Shown: positions 44,541-53,671 of the stretch, in pieces | Layout: each line of letters begins with the position of its first letter | Position numbering within the stretch: position 1 is the first letter of the stretch | DNA from: Rhizobium sp. CFBP 8762 | Lineage (GTDB): Bacteria; Pseudomonadota; Alphaproteobacteria; Rhizobiales; Rhizobiaceae | NCBI RefSeq assembly: GCF_014841565.1 | Contig: NZ_JACYUD010000001.1 | Location: 674,753 to 738,752 of the forward strand | Length of the DNA: 64,000 nucleotides | Direction of reading: 5' to 3' | The notes under the pieces: generated by a model | What the model was told of the DNA's origin: nothing | What the model saw: only the letters and a program-made list of their open reading frames with translations | Database searches by the model: none | Made by a program: the position numbers and the translations under genes

Positions 44541-45974
44541 ATGTTCGAAGGTTTTGATGCTCTTCTGCTGGCGCGAATGCAATTCGCGTTTACCGTCTCG
44601 TTTCACATCATCTTTCCCGCATTTTCTATCGGGCTTGCCAGCTACCTGTTCGTTTTGAACGGGCTTTGGTTGTGGAAAAAGGAGAAGGTCTATTTTGACC
44701 TTTTCAACTTCTGGAAAACCATATTTGCCGTCGCGTTTGGCATGGGCGTGGTGTCCGGCATCGTCATGTCCTACCAGTTCGGCACCAACTGGGCTGTCTT
44801 TTCCGACAAGGCCGGTCCGGTCATGGGCCCCTTGATGGGCTATGAGGTTCTGACCGCTTTCTTTCTGGAAGCCGGGTTTCTGGGCATTATGCTTTTCGGG
44901 CTCAATCGTGTCGGACCGAAGCTGCATTTCTTCGCCACCGGTATGGTTGCGCTTGGAACCCTGATTTCCGCCACATGGATTCTCTCCGCCAATTCGTGGA
45001 TGCACACGCCGCAGGGCTTTGCCATGAATGCGGATGGGCAGTTCGTGCCCGTGAGCTGGTTCAAGATTATCTTCAACCCCTCCTTTCCCTACCGCTTTAC
45101 GCATATGGTTCTGGCCGCTTATCTCACCACCGCCCTTGTGGTGGGTGCAACAGGGGCGTGGCACCTGTTGAAAAAGACGGCCCATGACCGCGCCCACACC
45201 ATGTTTTCCATGGCCATGTGGATGGCCGCGATTGTCGCCCCCTTGCAAATTCTGGCCGGCGATGCCCAGGGCCTGAACACGCTGGAACATCAACCGGCCA
45301 AGGTCATGGCAATGGAAGGCCATTATGAAAGCCATCCTAATGGCGCACCTCTTATTCTTTTTGGTATTCCCAATCCGGCTGAAAAGCGGATCGACTACGC
45401 GGTGGAAATTCCGAAACTGTCCAGCCTGATCCTGAAACACGATCTGAATGCGCCTTTGGCAGGTCTCGATACCATTCCGGATGACCGTGAACCGCCGGTG
45501 GCGGTGGTCTTCTGGTCGTTCCGGGTCATGATCGCCATTGGATTTGCGATGTTGGGGCTTGGATTGTGGAGCCTGTATTGTCGGTGGAGAAAGACACTCG
45601 ACAGCAATGTCTGGCTGCACCGGGCGGCTGTGCTGATGGGTCCAGCCGGTTTCATTGCGGTGCTGGCCGGGTGGATCACGACCGAAGTGGGCCGTCAGCC
45701 CTACACCGTTTACGGATATCTGCGAACGGTGGAGTCCATCTCCCCGGTTGATGCGCCAGCGGTGGCCACATCGCTCATTGCCTTCATCGTCGTCTACTTC
45801 TTCGTGTTCGGCGCCGGTACGTTTTACATTCTGCGGCTGATGGCCCGCCTGCCGCGCAATCCACAACCCGCCCTCAACGATGGTCCGCTGCGCACGGCGG
45901 GCGTGACCCCTGCCCCGGCCATGAACGCCAAGGGCCGCGTGGATGATAATGGAGGCTATGACGATGCCGTTTGA
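44541..45974 (+). CDS. cioA: Cyanide-insensitive quinol oxidase subunit I
   Basis: The 477-aa membrane protein is a cytochrome bd subunit I: His in Ala-Arg-Met-Gln-Phe-Ala-Phe-Thr-Val-Ser-Phe-His for one haem, Tyr-Gln-Phe-Gly-Thr-Asn-Trp, and Gly-Arg-Gln-Pro-Tyr-Thr-Val-Tyr-Gly. The loop between helices 6 and 7 is short, the mark of the CIO branch. It oxidises ubiquinol and reduces O2. ATG 44541 begins the conserved N-terminus. Confidence 0.95.
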   Translation: MFEGFDALLLARMQFAFTVSFHIIFPAFSIGLASYLFVLNGLWLWKKEKVYFDLFNFWKTIFAVAFGMGVVSGIVMSYQFGTNWAVFSDKAGPVMGPLMGYEVLTAFFLEAGFLGIMLFGLNRVGPKLHFFATGMVALGTLISATWILSANSWMHTPQGFAMNADGQFVPVSWFKIIFNPSFPYRFTHMVLAAYLTTALVVGATGAWHLLKKTAHDRAHTMFSMAMWMAAIVAPLQILAGDAQGLNTLEHQPAKVMAMEGHYESHPNGAPLILFGIPNPAEKRIDYAVEIPKLSSLILKHDLNAPLAGLDTIPDDREPPVAVVFWSFRVMIAIGFAMLGLGLWSLYCRWRKTLDSNVWLHRAAVLMGPAGFIAVLAGWITTEVGRQPYTVYGYLRTVESISPVDAPAVATSLIAFIVVYFFVFGAGTFYILRLMARLPRNPQPALNDGPLRTAGVTPAPAMNAKGRVDDNGGYDDAV

Positions 45975-46968
45975 TATCGCGTTCATCTGGGCGGGCATCA
46001 TTGCCTTTGCCGTTCTGGCCTATGTCATTCTCGATGGTTTTGACCTCGGCGTAGGCATCCTGTTTCCCTTCTTTCCCGAGCGGCACGACCGCGACGTGAT
46101 GATGAACACCGTCGCACCCGTCTGGGACGGTAACGAAACCTGGCTGGTGCTGGGCGGCGGTGGCCTCATGGCCGTATTTCCGCTGGCCTATGCCACCATT
46201 CTTCCAGCCCTTTACGTGCCGATCATCGCCATGCTTCTTGGCCTTATCTTTCGCGGTGTTGCCTTTGAGTATCGTTGGCGCACGACGCGTGCTCAGTTTC
46301 TGTGGAACTGGGCATTTGCCGGTGGCTCCATGATTGCAGCGTTCTCCCAAGGCATGGCGCTTGGTGCCCTTGTGCAGGGCATATCCGTGGTCAACCGCGC
46401 CTACGCAGGCCACTGGTGGGACTGGTTTTCACCGTTTACGGTTTTGACCGGACTTGCCGTTCTGGTTGGCTATGCTCTTTTGGGTGCCACATGGCTTGTG
46501 ATGCGCACTGGTGGCGACCTGCGTGAAAAAGCACATTCGATAGCGACCAAGGCCGCAATCGGCACCGTTGTCGGTATGGCAGCCGTCAGCATCTGGACAC
46601 CGTTTCTGGCACCGAGCTACCTGCAACGCTGGTTCAGTTGGCCTACGGCCGCATTCAGCGTCATTGTCCCGGTTCTGGTGGCTGGCTGCATCGCCCTGCT
46701 GATCTACGGCATTCGCTCGAACCGCGACTCACTGCCGTTTGTCGCGGCACTCGGCCTTTTCGTTCTGGGCTTTGCCGGTATTGGCATCAGCTTTTACCCG
46801 TTTATCGTACCGCCCTCCGTCACCATCTGGGACGCCGCAGCACCCTATGACAGCATGGTGTTTCTGCTGGTTGGAGCGGTCATTCTGGTTCCGACCATCC
46901 TGATCTATACGGGCTACGCCTACTGGGTCTTTCGCGGTAAAATGAACCCGGACGAGGGCTACCATTGA
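45958..46968 (+). CDS. cioB: Cyanide-insensitive quinol oxidase subunit II
   Basis: This 336-aa protein with about eight helices matches CydB/CioB: Leu-Asp-Gly-Phe-Asp-Leu-Gly-Val-Gly, then Trp-Asp-Gly-Asn-Glu-Thr-Trp. It overlaps the cioA end by 17 bases. GGAG six bases before ATG 45958 favours this start over ATG 45943 or 45964. Confidence 0.95.
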   Translation: MTMPFDIAFIWAGIIAFAVLAYVILDGFDLGVGILFPFFPERHDRDVMMNTVAPVWDGNETWLVLGGGGLMAVFPLAYATILPALYVPIIAMLLGLIFRGVAFEYRWRTTRAQFLWNWAFAGGSMIAAFSQGMALGALVQGISVVNRAYAGHWWDWFSPFTVLTGLAVLVGYALLGATWLVMRTGGDLREKAHSIATKAAIGTVVGMAAVSIWTPFLAPSYLQRWFSWPTAAFSVIVPVLVAGCIALLIYGIRSNRDSLPFVAALGLFVLGFAGIGISFYPFIVPPSVTIWDAAAPYDSMVFLLVGAVILVPTILIYTGYAYWVFRGKMNPDEGYH

Positions 46969-47081
46969 TGCGTCCCGGAACAACCGCGCGCAAACTGCTG
47001 TGGTTTGCCGCGCTATGGCTGGCAGGCGTTGCCTGCGTAACGGTGGTGGGCCTGATCATCAAGCTGGCCCTGGGCGCGTGA
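46968..47081 (+). CDS. DUF2474 small membrane subunit of the bd oxidase
   Basis: A 37-codon gene whose ATG shares one base with the cioB stop (TGATG). The product starts Met-Arg-Pro-Gly-Thr-Thr-Ala-Arg-Lys and has one helix (Leu-Trp-Phe-Ala-Ala-Leu-Trp-Leu-Ala-Gly-Val). This is the DUF2474/CydX-like single-pass subunit that follows CioAB in many alphaproteobacteria and probably stabilises the haem site. Confidence 0.85.
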   Translation: MRPGTTARKLLWFAALWLAGVACVTVVGLIIKLALGA

Positions 47082-47146
47082 TATTTTCATCTTTTCTTTG
47101 GCCCCGGATCGTGCCACCAACCGCTCCAGCGTGAAAGGAGACCGGA

Positions 47147-47449
47147 ATGGCCAAAACAGCGGCTGAATGCACATCAATGGAAGACATCCGCACCGAGATT
47201 GATCGGCTCGATCAGGCGCTGATGGCGTTGTTTCAGGAACGCTGGACCTATATTTCACGCGCTGCCGAAATCAAAAGCGGTCTCGGCATCCCGGCGGACG
47301 TGCCGTCTCGGGTCCGGCAAGTGCGTGACAATGCTCGAGCCAATGCACTGGCCCATGGTCTGGACCCTGTTTTCTACGAGGACCTCTGGGAGCGCCTTAT
47401 CCGACACTCCATAGCGCATGAGGAAGAGACATTGGGCAAAACTGGTTAA
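47147..47449 (+). CDS. Chorismate mutase (AroQ class)
   Basis: A 100-aa all-helical protein with Ile-Arg-Thr-Glu-Ile-Asp-Arg-Leu-Asp at the start, the active-site Arg in Gln-Glu-Arg, Lys in Glu-Ile-Lys-Ser, and Arg-Val-Arg-Gln-Val. It converts chorismate to prephenate, or acts as the related isochorismate-pyruvate lyase. AAAGGAGACC precedes the ATG. Confidence 0.9.
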   Translation: MAKTAAECTSMEDIRTEIDRLDQALMALFQERWTYISRAAEIKSGLGIPADVPSRVRQVRDNARANALAHGLDPVFYEDLWERLIRHSIAHEEETLGKTG

Positions 47450-47672
47450 CAATGGTGCGGTGCAAACGACGTGATTTCGCGCACTGGTTGTTCTTCGTTA
47501 ACACTTCGCGTGAATCGTGGCCATCCTGCAACACCCCTTTCACTCTTTGAGCCATTCTCTCCTAAAAAACATCGTTTCATGTAGTTTTTCGCGGAGGAAG
47601 GATTATCTTTCATTTCAACGCTGCTGCAACAAGATGTGCGGTGGTCCTTCTTTAGATGAACGGATATTAGAT

Positions 47673-48455
47673 ATGGCGATTTCTGTAAAACTTAGCCTGG
47701 CTGCCCTGCTTCTTGCTTCCTGCGCATCCGTTGCATCGGCTGCTGATGTTGTTGTTGCTGAGCCCGTCGCTGAACAGGCTGTTGTTGAAAACACATCTGG
47801 CTTCTACCTCGGCTCGTTCAATGGTGTAACGTTCTTCGACAACACTGATTTCAACTATCAGTCGCGCGTTGGTACACCTCGCAACATCCCGATCAGCCAG
47901 GACTACGAAACAGGCTACTACACCGCGGCCCGTCTGGGTTACAACTTCGGTGCATATTCCTACGTCATGCCACGTATCGAACTTGAAGTCGGCTTCGGCA
48001 ATTCCTCTGTCGATCACCAGATCAACGGTGGCCCGGTTGTTGCTGATATCGACTCCTTTGGTGATGCCCGTACCATTCAGGGTTACCTGAACGGTTACCT
48101 CGATATTCCGGTCATGGTTGGCCAGACAGGTTTCTTCTCGGCACTCACACCTTACGTCGGTGGTGGTATCGGTGCGATGAACCTGGAACTGCGTCGTCAG
48201 GGCGTGTCCTCGCAGGGCGTTGTCATGGATGATGACGATACACGTTTTGCTTACCACCTGGATGCCGGCGTCGGTATCAGCCTCGACAAAACAGGTGTTT
48301 TCCCAGCATCCACACTGTTTGAAAACACAACGCTCGACGTTGGCTACCGTTACACAGCTGCTGACGACTTCCGTCTGACATCGCGTGATGGCACTGTTTC
48401 CAAGACAGATTTCGAAAGCCACGCTGTGATGTTCGGTCTGCGCAAGCAGTTCTAA
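47673..48455 (+). CDS. Outer-membrane beta-barrel protein (Omp25/Omp31-like)
   Basis: The 260-aa protein has a signal peptide (Ala-Ser-Val-Ala-Ser-Ala-Ala-Asp) and a barrel with alternating hydrophobic strands ending in the aromatic Lys-Gln-Phe, as in outer-membrane proteins. Features such as Gly-Phe-Tyr-Leu-Gly-Ser, Tyr-Val-Gly-Gly-Gly-Ile-Gly and Leu-Asp-Val-Gly-Tyr-Arg-Tyr fit the Hyphomicrobiales Omp25 group. It has its own promoter region and a strong terminator. Confidence 0.85.
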   Translation: MAISVKLSLAALLLASCASVASAADVVVAEPVAEQAVVENTSGFYLGSFNGVTFFDNTDFNYQSRVGTPRNIPISQDYETGYYTAARLGYNFGAYSYVMPRIELEVGFGNSSVDHQINGGPVVADIDSFGDARTIQGYLNGYLDIPVMVGQTGFFSALTPYVGGGIGAMNLELRRQGVSSQGVVMDDDDTRFAYHLDAGVGISLDKTGVFPASTLFENTTLDVGYRYTAADDFRLTSRDGTVSKTDFESHAVMFGLRKQF

Positions 48456-48478
48456 TCGTTCAAGCTATTATTTACAGA

Positions 48479-48514
48479 GAAGGCCGGTATCTGAACAAGA
48501 TACCGGCCTTCTTT
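48479..48514 (+). terminator. Rho-independent terminator of the porin gene
   Basis: GAAGGCCGGTATC at 48479-48491 pairs perfectly with 48499-48511 around a seven-base loop, followed by TTTG. Confidence 0.9.
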
Positions 48515-48560
48515 GCGTTTGCCGAGGTGTCTGTGGTCTAAGAAAAACCTGATTGAAAGA

Positions 48561-49553
48561 TCAGTAACTGTTCTTGCGCATCAGATGCGCTTCCCAATCC
48601 AGTGCACTGCGGATGATGCCACCGAGGTCATCATGTTTTGGCACCCAGCCCAGTTCGGTGCGGGCCAATGTCGCATCAGCTACGATTGACGCGGGGTCGC
48701 CGGCACGGCGCCCCTCGACACGGATTGCAAACGCGGACCCGTGGACGGTTTTTACCGCATCCAGAACATCGCGAACGGAAAAACCGCGACCGTAGCCGCA
48801 ATTGGCTGTCAGCGAGCCGCCACCGGCACGCATACGCTCCAGAGCCTTGAGATGAGCTGCTGCAAGGTCCGTCACGTGAATATAGTCGCGGATGCAGGTG
48901 CCATCCGGTGTCGGATAATCCGTCCCGTAAATGGACATTTCCTGCCTGCGACCCAGCGCAGTTGCACAGGCCACCTTGATCAGATGCGTCGCGCCCGCTG
49001 AGGACTGGCCGGTGCGCCCGCGTGGGTCTGCGCCCGCAACATTGAAGTAGCGCAAGGCCGTATAGCGAAAATCATGGGCACTGGCGGCATCCCGCAGCAT
49101 GATTTCGCTCATCAGCTTGGATGAGCCATAGGGGGATTCCGGGCGCAGCAGCGCGGTTTCCAGAACCGGCTGCAGAGAATCCGGCGTGCCATAAACCGCA
49201 GCCGTTGATGAAAATACAAAATGCGGAACACCGGCGGCAATGGTGCTGGCAATTAGACTGCGGGTCTTGACGGTATTGTTTTCGTAATAGCCCAGCGGAT
49301 CGGACATGGAGTCCGGCACGACGATGGACCCGGCAAAGTGGATAACTGCGTCTATGCTGTTCTCAGCAAAGATGCGAGCCAACAACGGGGCATCGGCGAC
49401 ATCGCCCTGATAAAACCGTGCCTCAGGCGCAACCGCCCACTGAAAGCCGGTGGACAAGCGATCAATGACGACGACGTCTTCCCCCGCATCCAGCAGCGCC
49501 CATACCATATGGCTGCCGATGTAACCGGCACCCCCCGTAACCAATACCGCCAT
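48561..49553 (-). CDS. galE: UDP-glucose 4-epimerase
   Basis: This 330-aa short-chain dehydrogenase has Val-Thr-Gly-Gly-Ala-Gly-Tyr-Ile-Gly-Ser-His at the N-terminus, Ser-Ser-Thr-Ala-Ala-Val-Tyr-Gly, and the catalytic Tyr-x3-Lys in Ser-Pro-Tyr-Gly-Ser-Ser-Lys. It interconverts UDP-glucose and UDP-galactose for surface polysaccharide. ATG 49553 with GAGGAAA upstream is the start; it follows the aminotransferase by 58 bp. Confidence 0.95.
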   Translation of the reverse strand: MAVLVTGGAGYIGSHMVWALLDAGEDVVVIDRLSTGFQWAVAPEARFYQGDVADAPLLARIFAENSIDAVIHFAGSIVVPDSMSDPLGYYENNTVKTRSLIASTIAAGVPHFVFSSTAAVYGTPDSLQPVLETALLRPESPYGSSKLMSEIMLRDAASAHDFRYTALRYFNVAGADPRGRTGQSSAGATHLIKVACATALGRRQEMSIYGTDYPTPDGTCIRDYIHVTDLAAAHLKALERMRAGGGSLTANCGYGRGFSVRDVLDAVKTVHGSAFAIRVEGRRAGDPASIVADATLARTELGWVPKHDDLGGIIRSALDWEAHLMRKNSY

Positions 49554-49611
49554 GCTTTTTCCTCGATAACACTTGCTACCGGTATCGAACACGGTGGCGA
49601 TTGTAAATCGG

Positions 49612-50778
49612 TCAGCGGCGCGCGATGTATTGCGCCAGCCGCTCCGCCGCTTGAGCAACATGACCTGGATCGCGCAGGAAACAAGCCCGCAAGAAGGGCG
49701 TGCCACCACCTCCAAAAGCCGTACCGGGGGCAAGCCCCACGCCGGTCTGGTCCACAATATCAAACGCCGCAGCACGGGAATCCGGTATGCTGTCGATTTT
49801 GAGAAAGGCGTAGATAGCACCTGCCGGCTTCAACGTTTCAACACGGTTGGTTGCCAGAAGGGCATCGCAGAACAGATCACGGTTCCGGGTGGCTTTATCA
49901 ACATTTGCCTGAACAAAATCGTCGCCTGCATCCAGCGCCACGACCGCACCCTGCTGCAGAAACTGGGGGACGCCGGATGTGGAATACTGGATCAGGTTTT
50001 CAAAGACGGTGCCAAGTTCCGCCGGAGCGACGATCCAGCCCACACGCCAGCCAGTCATGGACCAGTTTTTGGAGAAGGAATTGACGAACAGGATACGATC
50101 ATCCGCCTCCATTACATCCAGAAACGAGGGGGCTCGCTGGCCCGCATAATAATAGCGGGCGTAGATCTCATCCGCGACGATCCAGAGACCGTGGCGACGC
50201 GCCAGTTCCAGAAGCGCACGCAGATCGTCAGGACTGGCGGTCCATCCGGTCGGGTTGGATGGGGAGTTGATGAACAGGCTGCGCGTTGCTGGCGTAATCG
50301 CCGCTTCCACACGCCCGAGATCGCAGAACCATTCGCCCTGCTCGAAAGACAGTTCCACGCCAACAGGCCGCACCCCGGCAATCTCTGCAGCCGCTGCAAA
50401 GTTCGGCCATGCGGGACTGAGATAAACCATCTCATCGCCGGGCGAGGAAACGGCTTGAATCGCAAGCTGAATGGCCTGCATACCGGAGCCCGTAACGAAG
50501 CAGTTGTCTGGCTTGAGCGACGCATTGAAGTGACGCGCGTAGTAGCGCGCAATCGCCTCGCGAAGGGTAGGAATGCCAGCCTGCCAGGTGTAGAAGGTTT
50601 CCCCGGCCAGCAAGGCATCGCTGGCTGCCTTCGACACGAAATCCGGGGTTGGCAGATCGCCCTCGCCCACCCAGAGCGGAATCAGGCCATCACGACCTCG
50701 GGCATAGTCCACCAGTTCCACTATACCACTGGGCGGCGCATGAATCGCGCGCGGACTGAGACTGTTCAGAAATAACAT
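49612..50778 (-). CDS. PLP-dependent aminotransferase class I/II
   Basis: A 388-aa fold-type I enzyme with Ser-Pro-Ser-Asn-Pro-Thr-Gly (read as Asn-Ser-Pro-Ser-Asn-Pro), Asp-Glu-Ile-Tyr-Ala, and the PLP Lys in Asn-Ser-Phe-Ser-Lys-Asn-Trp-Ser-Met-Thr-Gly-Trp-Arg. It belongs to the aspartate-aminotransferase-like group; the substrate is not clear from sequence. Confidence 0.88.
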   Translation of the reverse strand: MLFLNSLSPRAIHAPPSGIVELVDYARGRDGLIPLWVGEGDLPTPDFVSKAASDALLAGETFYTWQAGIPTLREAIARYYARHFNASLKPDNCFVTGSGMQAIQLAIQAVSSPGDEMVYLSPAWPNFAAAAEIAGVRPVGVELSFEQGEWFCDLGRVEAAITPATRSLFINSPSNPTGWTASPDDLRALLELARRHGLWIVADEIYARYYYAGQRAPSFLDVMEADDRILFVNSFSKNWSMTGWRVGWIVAPAELGTVFENLIQYSTSGVPQFLQQGAVVALDAGDDFVQANVDKATRNRDLFCDALLATNRVETLKPAGAIYAFLKIDSIPDSRAAAFDIVDQTGVGLAPGTAFGGGGTPFLRACFLRDPGHVAQAAERLAQYIARR

Positions 50779-50795
50779 GCTTGGCTATCCATTAT

Positions 50796-50900
50796 GAGCA
50801 TTTCCAGTGAAAACGGCTCCGTTTTCACGTCTGGACAATGCGACAAATAAAGGATCATAGAGCATTTACGGTGAACCCGTGTTCGCCGTAAATGCTCTAT
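50796..50900. repeat. RIME/Bru-RS-like mosaic repeat, two units
   Basis: Unit 1 is GAGCATTTCCAGTGAAAACGG with a palindromic GAAAACGG..CCGTTTTC core, running into TCTGGACAATGCGACAAATA. Unit 2 is a palindrome AGAGCATTTACGG...CCGTAAATGCTCT. The same pair, in the same order, occurs at 52963-53067. Confidence 0.88.
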
Positions 50901-50956
50901 GATCAACCATGTCTAATGGACTTTGGCCGACGATACACGCGACAATCTCTGAACCA

Positions 50957-51397
50957 TCAATCGCTTTTTGTGATGGGATTGGCCCGAAGCAGATCGCGGA
51001 TTTCGCTCAGCAACTGGATATCTTCCGGCGGGGGTGCCGCTGGGGCTTCCTGCTTGTTGCGCTCAACCGAGGCACGCAGCTTATTGATGCCCTTGACCAG
51101 CAGGAAAATGATCCATGCCAGAATGAGAAAGTTGATGACCGCGGTGAGAAAGCTGCCATAGGCAAGCACTGCACCCTGCTCCCGCGCCGCAGCCAGTGAG
51201 GTGGCGGTAACAGCTGGCGAAAGTGGCAGGAAAAAGTTGGAGAAATCAAGTTTGCCGAGCAAAGCGCCGACAACCGGCATGATCATGTCATTCACCAGCG
51301 AAGTCACAATATTGTTGAAAGAGGCCCCCACGATCACAGCAACTGCAAGATCGATGACATTGCCCCGTGCAATAAATGCCTTGAAATCATTCAGCAT
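50957..51397 (-). CDS. mscL: Large-conductance mechanosensitive channel
   Basis: This 146-aa protein opens with [15 protein letters not shown], the MscL signature, followed by two helices and a charged C-terminal bundle. It releases solutes on osmotic down-shock. Confidence 0.97.
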   Translation of the reverse strand: MLNDFKAFIARGNVIDLAVAVIVGASFNNIVTSLVNDMIMPVVGALLGKLDFSNFFLPLSPAVTATSLAAAREQGAVLAYGSFLTAVINFLILAWIIFLLVKGINKLRASVERNKQEAPAAPPPEDIQLLSEIRDLLRANPITKSD

Positions 51398-51525
51398 CCG
51401 GCTCTCCTGAAATTAACAGCTCGCTTGTGCACCATGAACAAATTTACCACCTGTTGCAAGAGAGGCTTGGCGGGGCGCATAGCCATGCTATGGAACAGAA
51501 AACCAAAGTCGCCAGGGGGATGCCA

Positions 51526-51873
51526 ATGCAGACTGTCATCTACAAAATTGTGACCGCCGATCAGTGGGCTGAAGCTCGTCGGACCGGCCTGTTTAAAGGC
51601 TCGGCCGTGGACCTTGCTGATGGATACATTCATTTTTCCACCGCCGCGCAGGTGCGCGAAACGGCCGCAAAGCATTTCCGGGGCGAAAGCAATCTCGTGC
51701 TGGTTGCCATTGATGAAAGCCGTCTGGGTGAAGCGCTGGTGTATGAGCCATCGCGTGGCGCTGCCCTGTTTCCGCATCTCTACGAACCCTTGAGCGTCGA
51801 CGCCGTTCTCTGGGAAAAGCCGCTATCCCTGAATGCCGATGGGACGCACCAGTTTCCGGAGTTGAACGCATGA
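51526..51873 (+). CDS. DUF952 family protein
   Basis: A 115-aa protein with Ile-Tyr-Lys-Ile-Val at the start and Gly-Tyr-Ile-His-Phe-Ser-Thr, the DUF952 core motif. The fold is related to glutathione-S-transferase-like or ADP-ribosyl-binding small domains; the role is unknown. AGGGGG six bases before ATG 51526 sets the start. It overlaps pyrD by four bases (ATGA). Confidence 0.88.
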   Translation: MQTVIYKIVTADQWAEARRTGLFKGSAVDLADGYIHFSTAAQVRETAAKHFRGESNLVLVAIDESRLGEALVYEPSRGAALFPHLYEPLSVDAVLWEKPLSLNADGTHQFPELNA

Positions 51874-52955
51874 GCAAAGTCGTTTCCGCAGCGTTGCGCA
51901 GTCTCTATCTGCTGGACCCCGAAAAGGCGCATGGCGCGTCCCTTCGGGCGCTGAAAACCGGAATGGTGCGCCCAAAGAAATATGAGCCGGATGAACGGCT
52001 GGCGCAAACGGTCGCTGGCCTCACATTTCCAAACCCGCTGGGGCTTGCAGCCGGATATGACAAGAATGCCGAGGTGCCGGAGGCGGTCTTGCGCCTCGGC
52101 TTCGGCTTTACTGAAATCGGCACCGTGACGCCAAAGCCGCAGGATGGAAACCCGAAGCCGCGCGTCTTTCGGCTGATACAGGATGAAGCTGTCATCAACC
52201 GGCTTGGCTTCAACAATGAAGGCCATTGGGCGGCATTGGCACGGCTGAAAGCCTGCGATCCCGCGGCGCTGATCGGCGTCAATATCGGTGCCAACAAAGA
52301 CAGCGAGGATCGCATTGCCGACTATGTCGCAGGCATTCGCAATTTCTATGGCGTTGCCCGGTATTTCACGGCCAATATCTCCTCGCCAAACACGCCGGGT
52401 CTGCGCGATCTGCAAGCACGCGAGAGCCTTTCGTCACTATTGTCAGCGGTGCTGGCCGCACGCGATGAAGAGGTTGCATCAAGCGGGCGCATGGTTCCTG
52501 TGTTTTTAAAAATCGCACCTGATCTGACCGAAGACGGCCTAGACGATATCGCCGCCGAAGTGCTCGCCCACAGATTGGACGGGTTGATTGTGTCCAACAC
52601 CACCCTGTCTCGTGTGGGGCTGACGGACCACCGGCAGGCGAGTGAGACGGGTGGCATGTCCGGCAAACCGTTGTTTGAAAAATCAACCATCGTGCTGGCA
52701 AAGATGCGCCAGCGGCTGGGGCCGGACCTGCCGCTGATCGGCGTTGGCGGGGTGCACTCGGCAGATACCGCAGCGGAAAAAATCCGCGCGGGCGCACATC
52801 TGGTTCAGCTATATTCCGGCATGGTGTATGGCGGTCCGGGTTTGGCAGCCGACATCGTGCGCGGGCTCTCAACGATTTGCAACCGGGAGAAACTGAACGC
52901 CCTCAGTGAGATACGCGGGTGCAACACTGAGGAATGGGCTACGCGAACACTATAA
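51870..52955 (+). CDS. pyrD: Dihydroorotate dehydrogenase, class 2 (quinone)
   Basis: The 361-aa membrane-associated flavoenzyme has an N-terminal helical membrane domain, Gly-Leu-Ala-Ala-Gly-Tyr-Asp-Lys-Asn, the Ser-type catalytic motif Asn-Ile-Ser-Ser-Pro-Asn-Thr-Pro-Gly-Leu, and Ser-Asn-Thr-Thr. It oxidises dihydroorotate with quinone in pyrimidine synthesis. Confidence 0.97.
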   Translation: MSKVVSAALRSLYLLDPEKAHGASLRALKTGMVRPKKYEPDERLAQTVAGLTFPNPLGLAAGYDKNAEVPEAVLRLGFGFTEIGTVTPKPQDGNPKPRVFRLIQDEAVINRLGFNNEGHWAALARLKACDPAALIGVNIGANKDSEDRIADYVAGIRNFYGVARYFTANISSPNTPGLRDLQARESLSSLLSAVLAARDEEVASSGRMVPVFLKIAPDLTEDGLDDIAAEVLAHRLDGLIVSNTTLSRVGLTDHRQASETGGMSGKPLFEKSTIVLAKMRQRLGPDLPLIGVGGVHSADTAAEKIRAGAHLVQLYSGMVYGGPGLAADIVRGLSTICNREKLNALSEIRGCNTEEWATRTL

Positions 52956-52962
52956 GCGCGGC

Positions 52963-53067
52963 TAGAGCATTTCCAGTGAAAACGGAGTGGTTTTCACGTC
53001 TGGACAATGCGACAAATAAAGGAACTGGAGCATTTCCGGTGAACCCGTGTTCACCGGAAATGCTCTA
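52963..53067. repeat. RIME/Bru-RS-like mosaic repeat, two units
   Basis: Same two-unit layout as 50796-50900, with more than 85 of 105 positions alike by eye; the second unit is a near-perfect palindrome around CCGGTGAACCCGTGTTCACCGG-like sequence. It starts eight bases after the pyrD stop and may act as its 3' end. Confidence 0.88.
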
Positions 53068-53071
53068 GGTA

Positions 53072-53557
53072 CTACGCACTCAAAACCATCGCCCAATAGG
53101 GCTTGTTGTCAGATGCAGGGTTGGTGACCATGGCTACGCCAAGGCCTCGGTAGGATTTGCCGAGCATGTTGACGAGATGCTTGGGCGAGTTGACCCAGGC
53201 CAGAAATGCGCGCTCGGTCGTCGCCTGTCCTGCCGCAATATTTTCGCCCGCAGGCAGCGCCACATCGTGCGCCTTCATACGGTCATGAAAATTTGCGCCA
53301 AGGCCAATATTGTGTTCCATCCGTCCCACACGGGCCATCAGCGCCGCCTGATCTTGCGCGGCTTTGCCCGCCGCAGCATCGGCCACGAGAGGTGGCAGAC
53401 CGCGCTTGGCACGCAGAGCGTTGATCAACGGCAGCGTTTCAGCAGTTTTGTCACTGCCCGTCCCGGGCGCTGCCGGCGGTGCAACCGTGTTGCACCCGGC
53501 GAGAAGCATCAGGGTGCCGAGCGCACCGGTTTGACATAGAAAACGACGACGATTCAT
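53072..53557 (-). CDS. CAP/SCP-domain lipoprotein
   Basis: A 161-aa protein with a lipoprotein signal (Arg-Arg-Arg then Leu-Leu-Ala-Gly-Cys) and a CAP domain: Asn-Ala-Leu-Arg-Ala-Lys-Arg-Gly-Leu-Pro-Pro-Leu, His-Asn near 82, and Gly-Glu-Asn-Ile-Ala-Ala-Gly. Bacterial CAP proteins are exported; their role is mostly undefined. Confidence 0.88.
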   Translation of the reverse strand: MNRRRFLCQTGALGTLMLLAGCNTVAPPAAPGTGSDKTAETLPLINALRAKRGLPPLVADAAAGKAAQDQAALMARVGRMEHNIGLGANFHDRMKAHDVALPAGENIAAGQATTERAFLAWVNSPKHLVNMLGKSYRGLGVAMVTNPASDNKPYWAMVLSA

Positions 53558-53570
53558 GGGAGACGTCCTT

Positions 53571-53671
53571 GAGCATAATCCGACCGGAGTGAAACGAGGA
53601 TCGACAAGATTATGCTTTAAATGAAAATACTTAGAGCGCTGATCTGATTTATCAGATTGGAGAGCGCTCTA
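53571..53671. repeat. Palindromic intergenic repeat, two hairpins
   Basis: Hairpin 1 is AGCATAATC (53572) with GATTATGCT (53608-53616). Hairpin 2 (53632-53671) is TAGAGCGCT...AGAGCGCTCTA with an inner CTGAT/ATCAG. The right end includes the stop codon of the DUF6460 gene. Confidence 0.75.
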
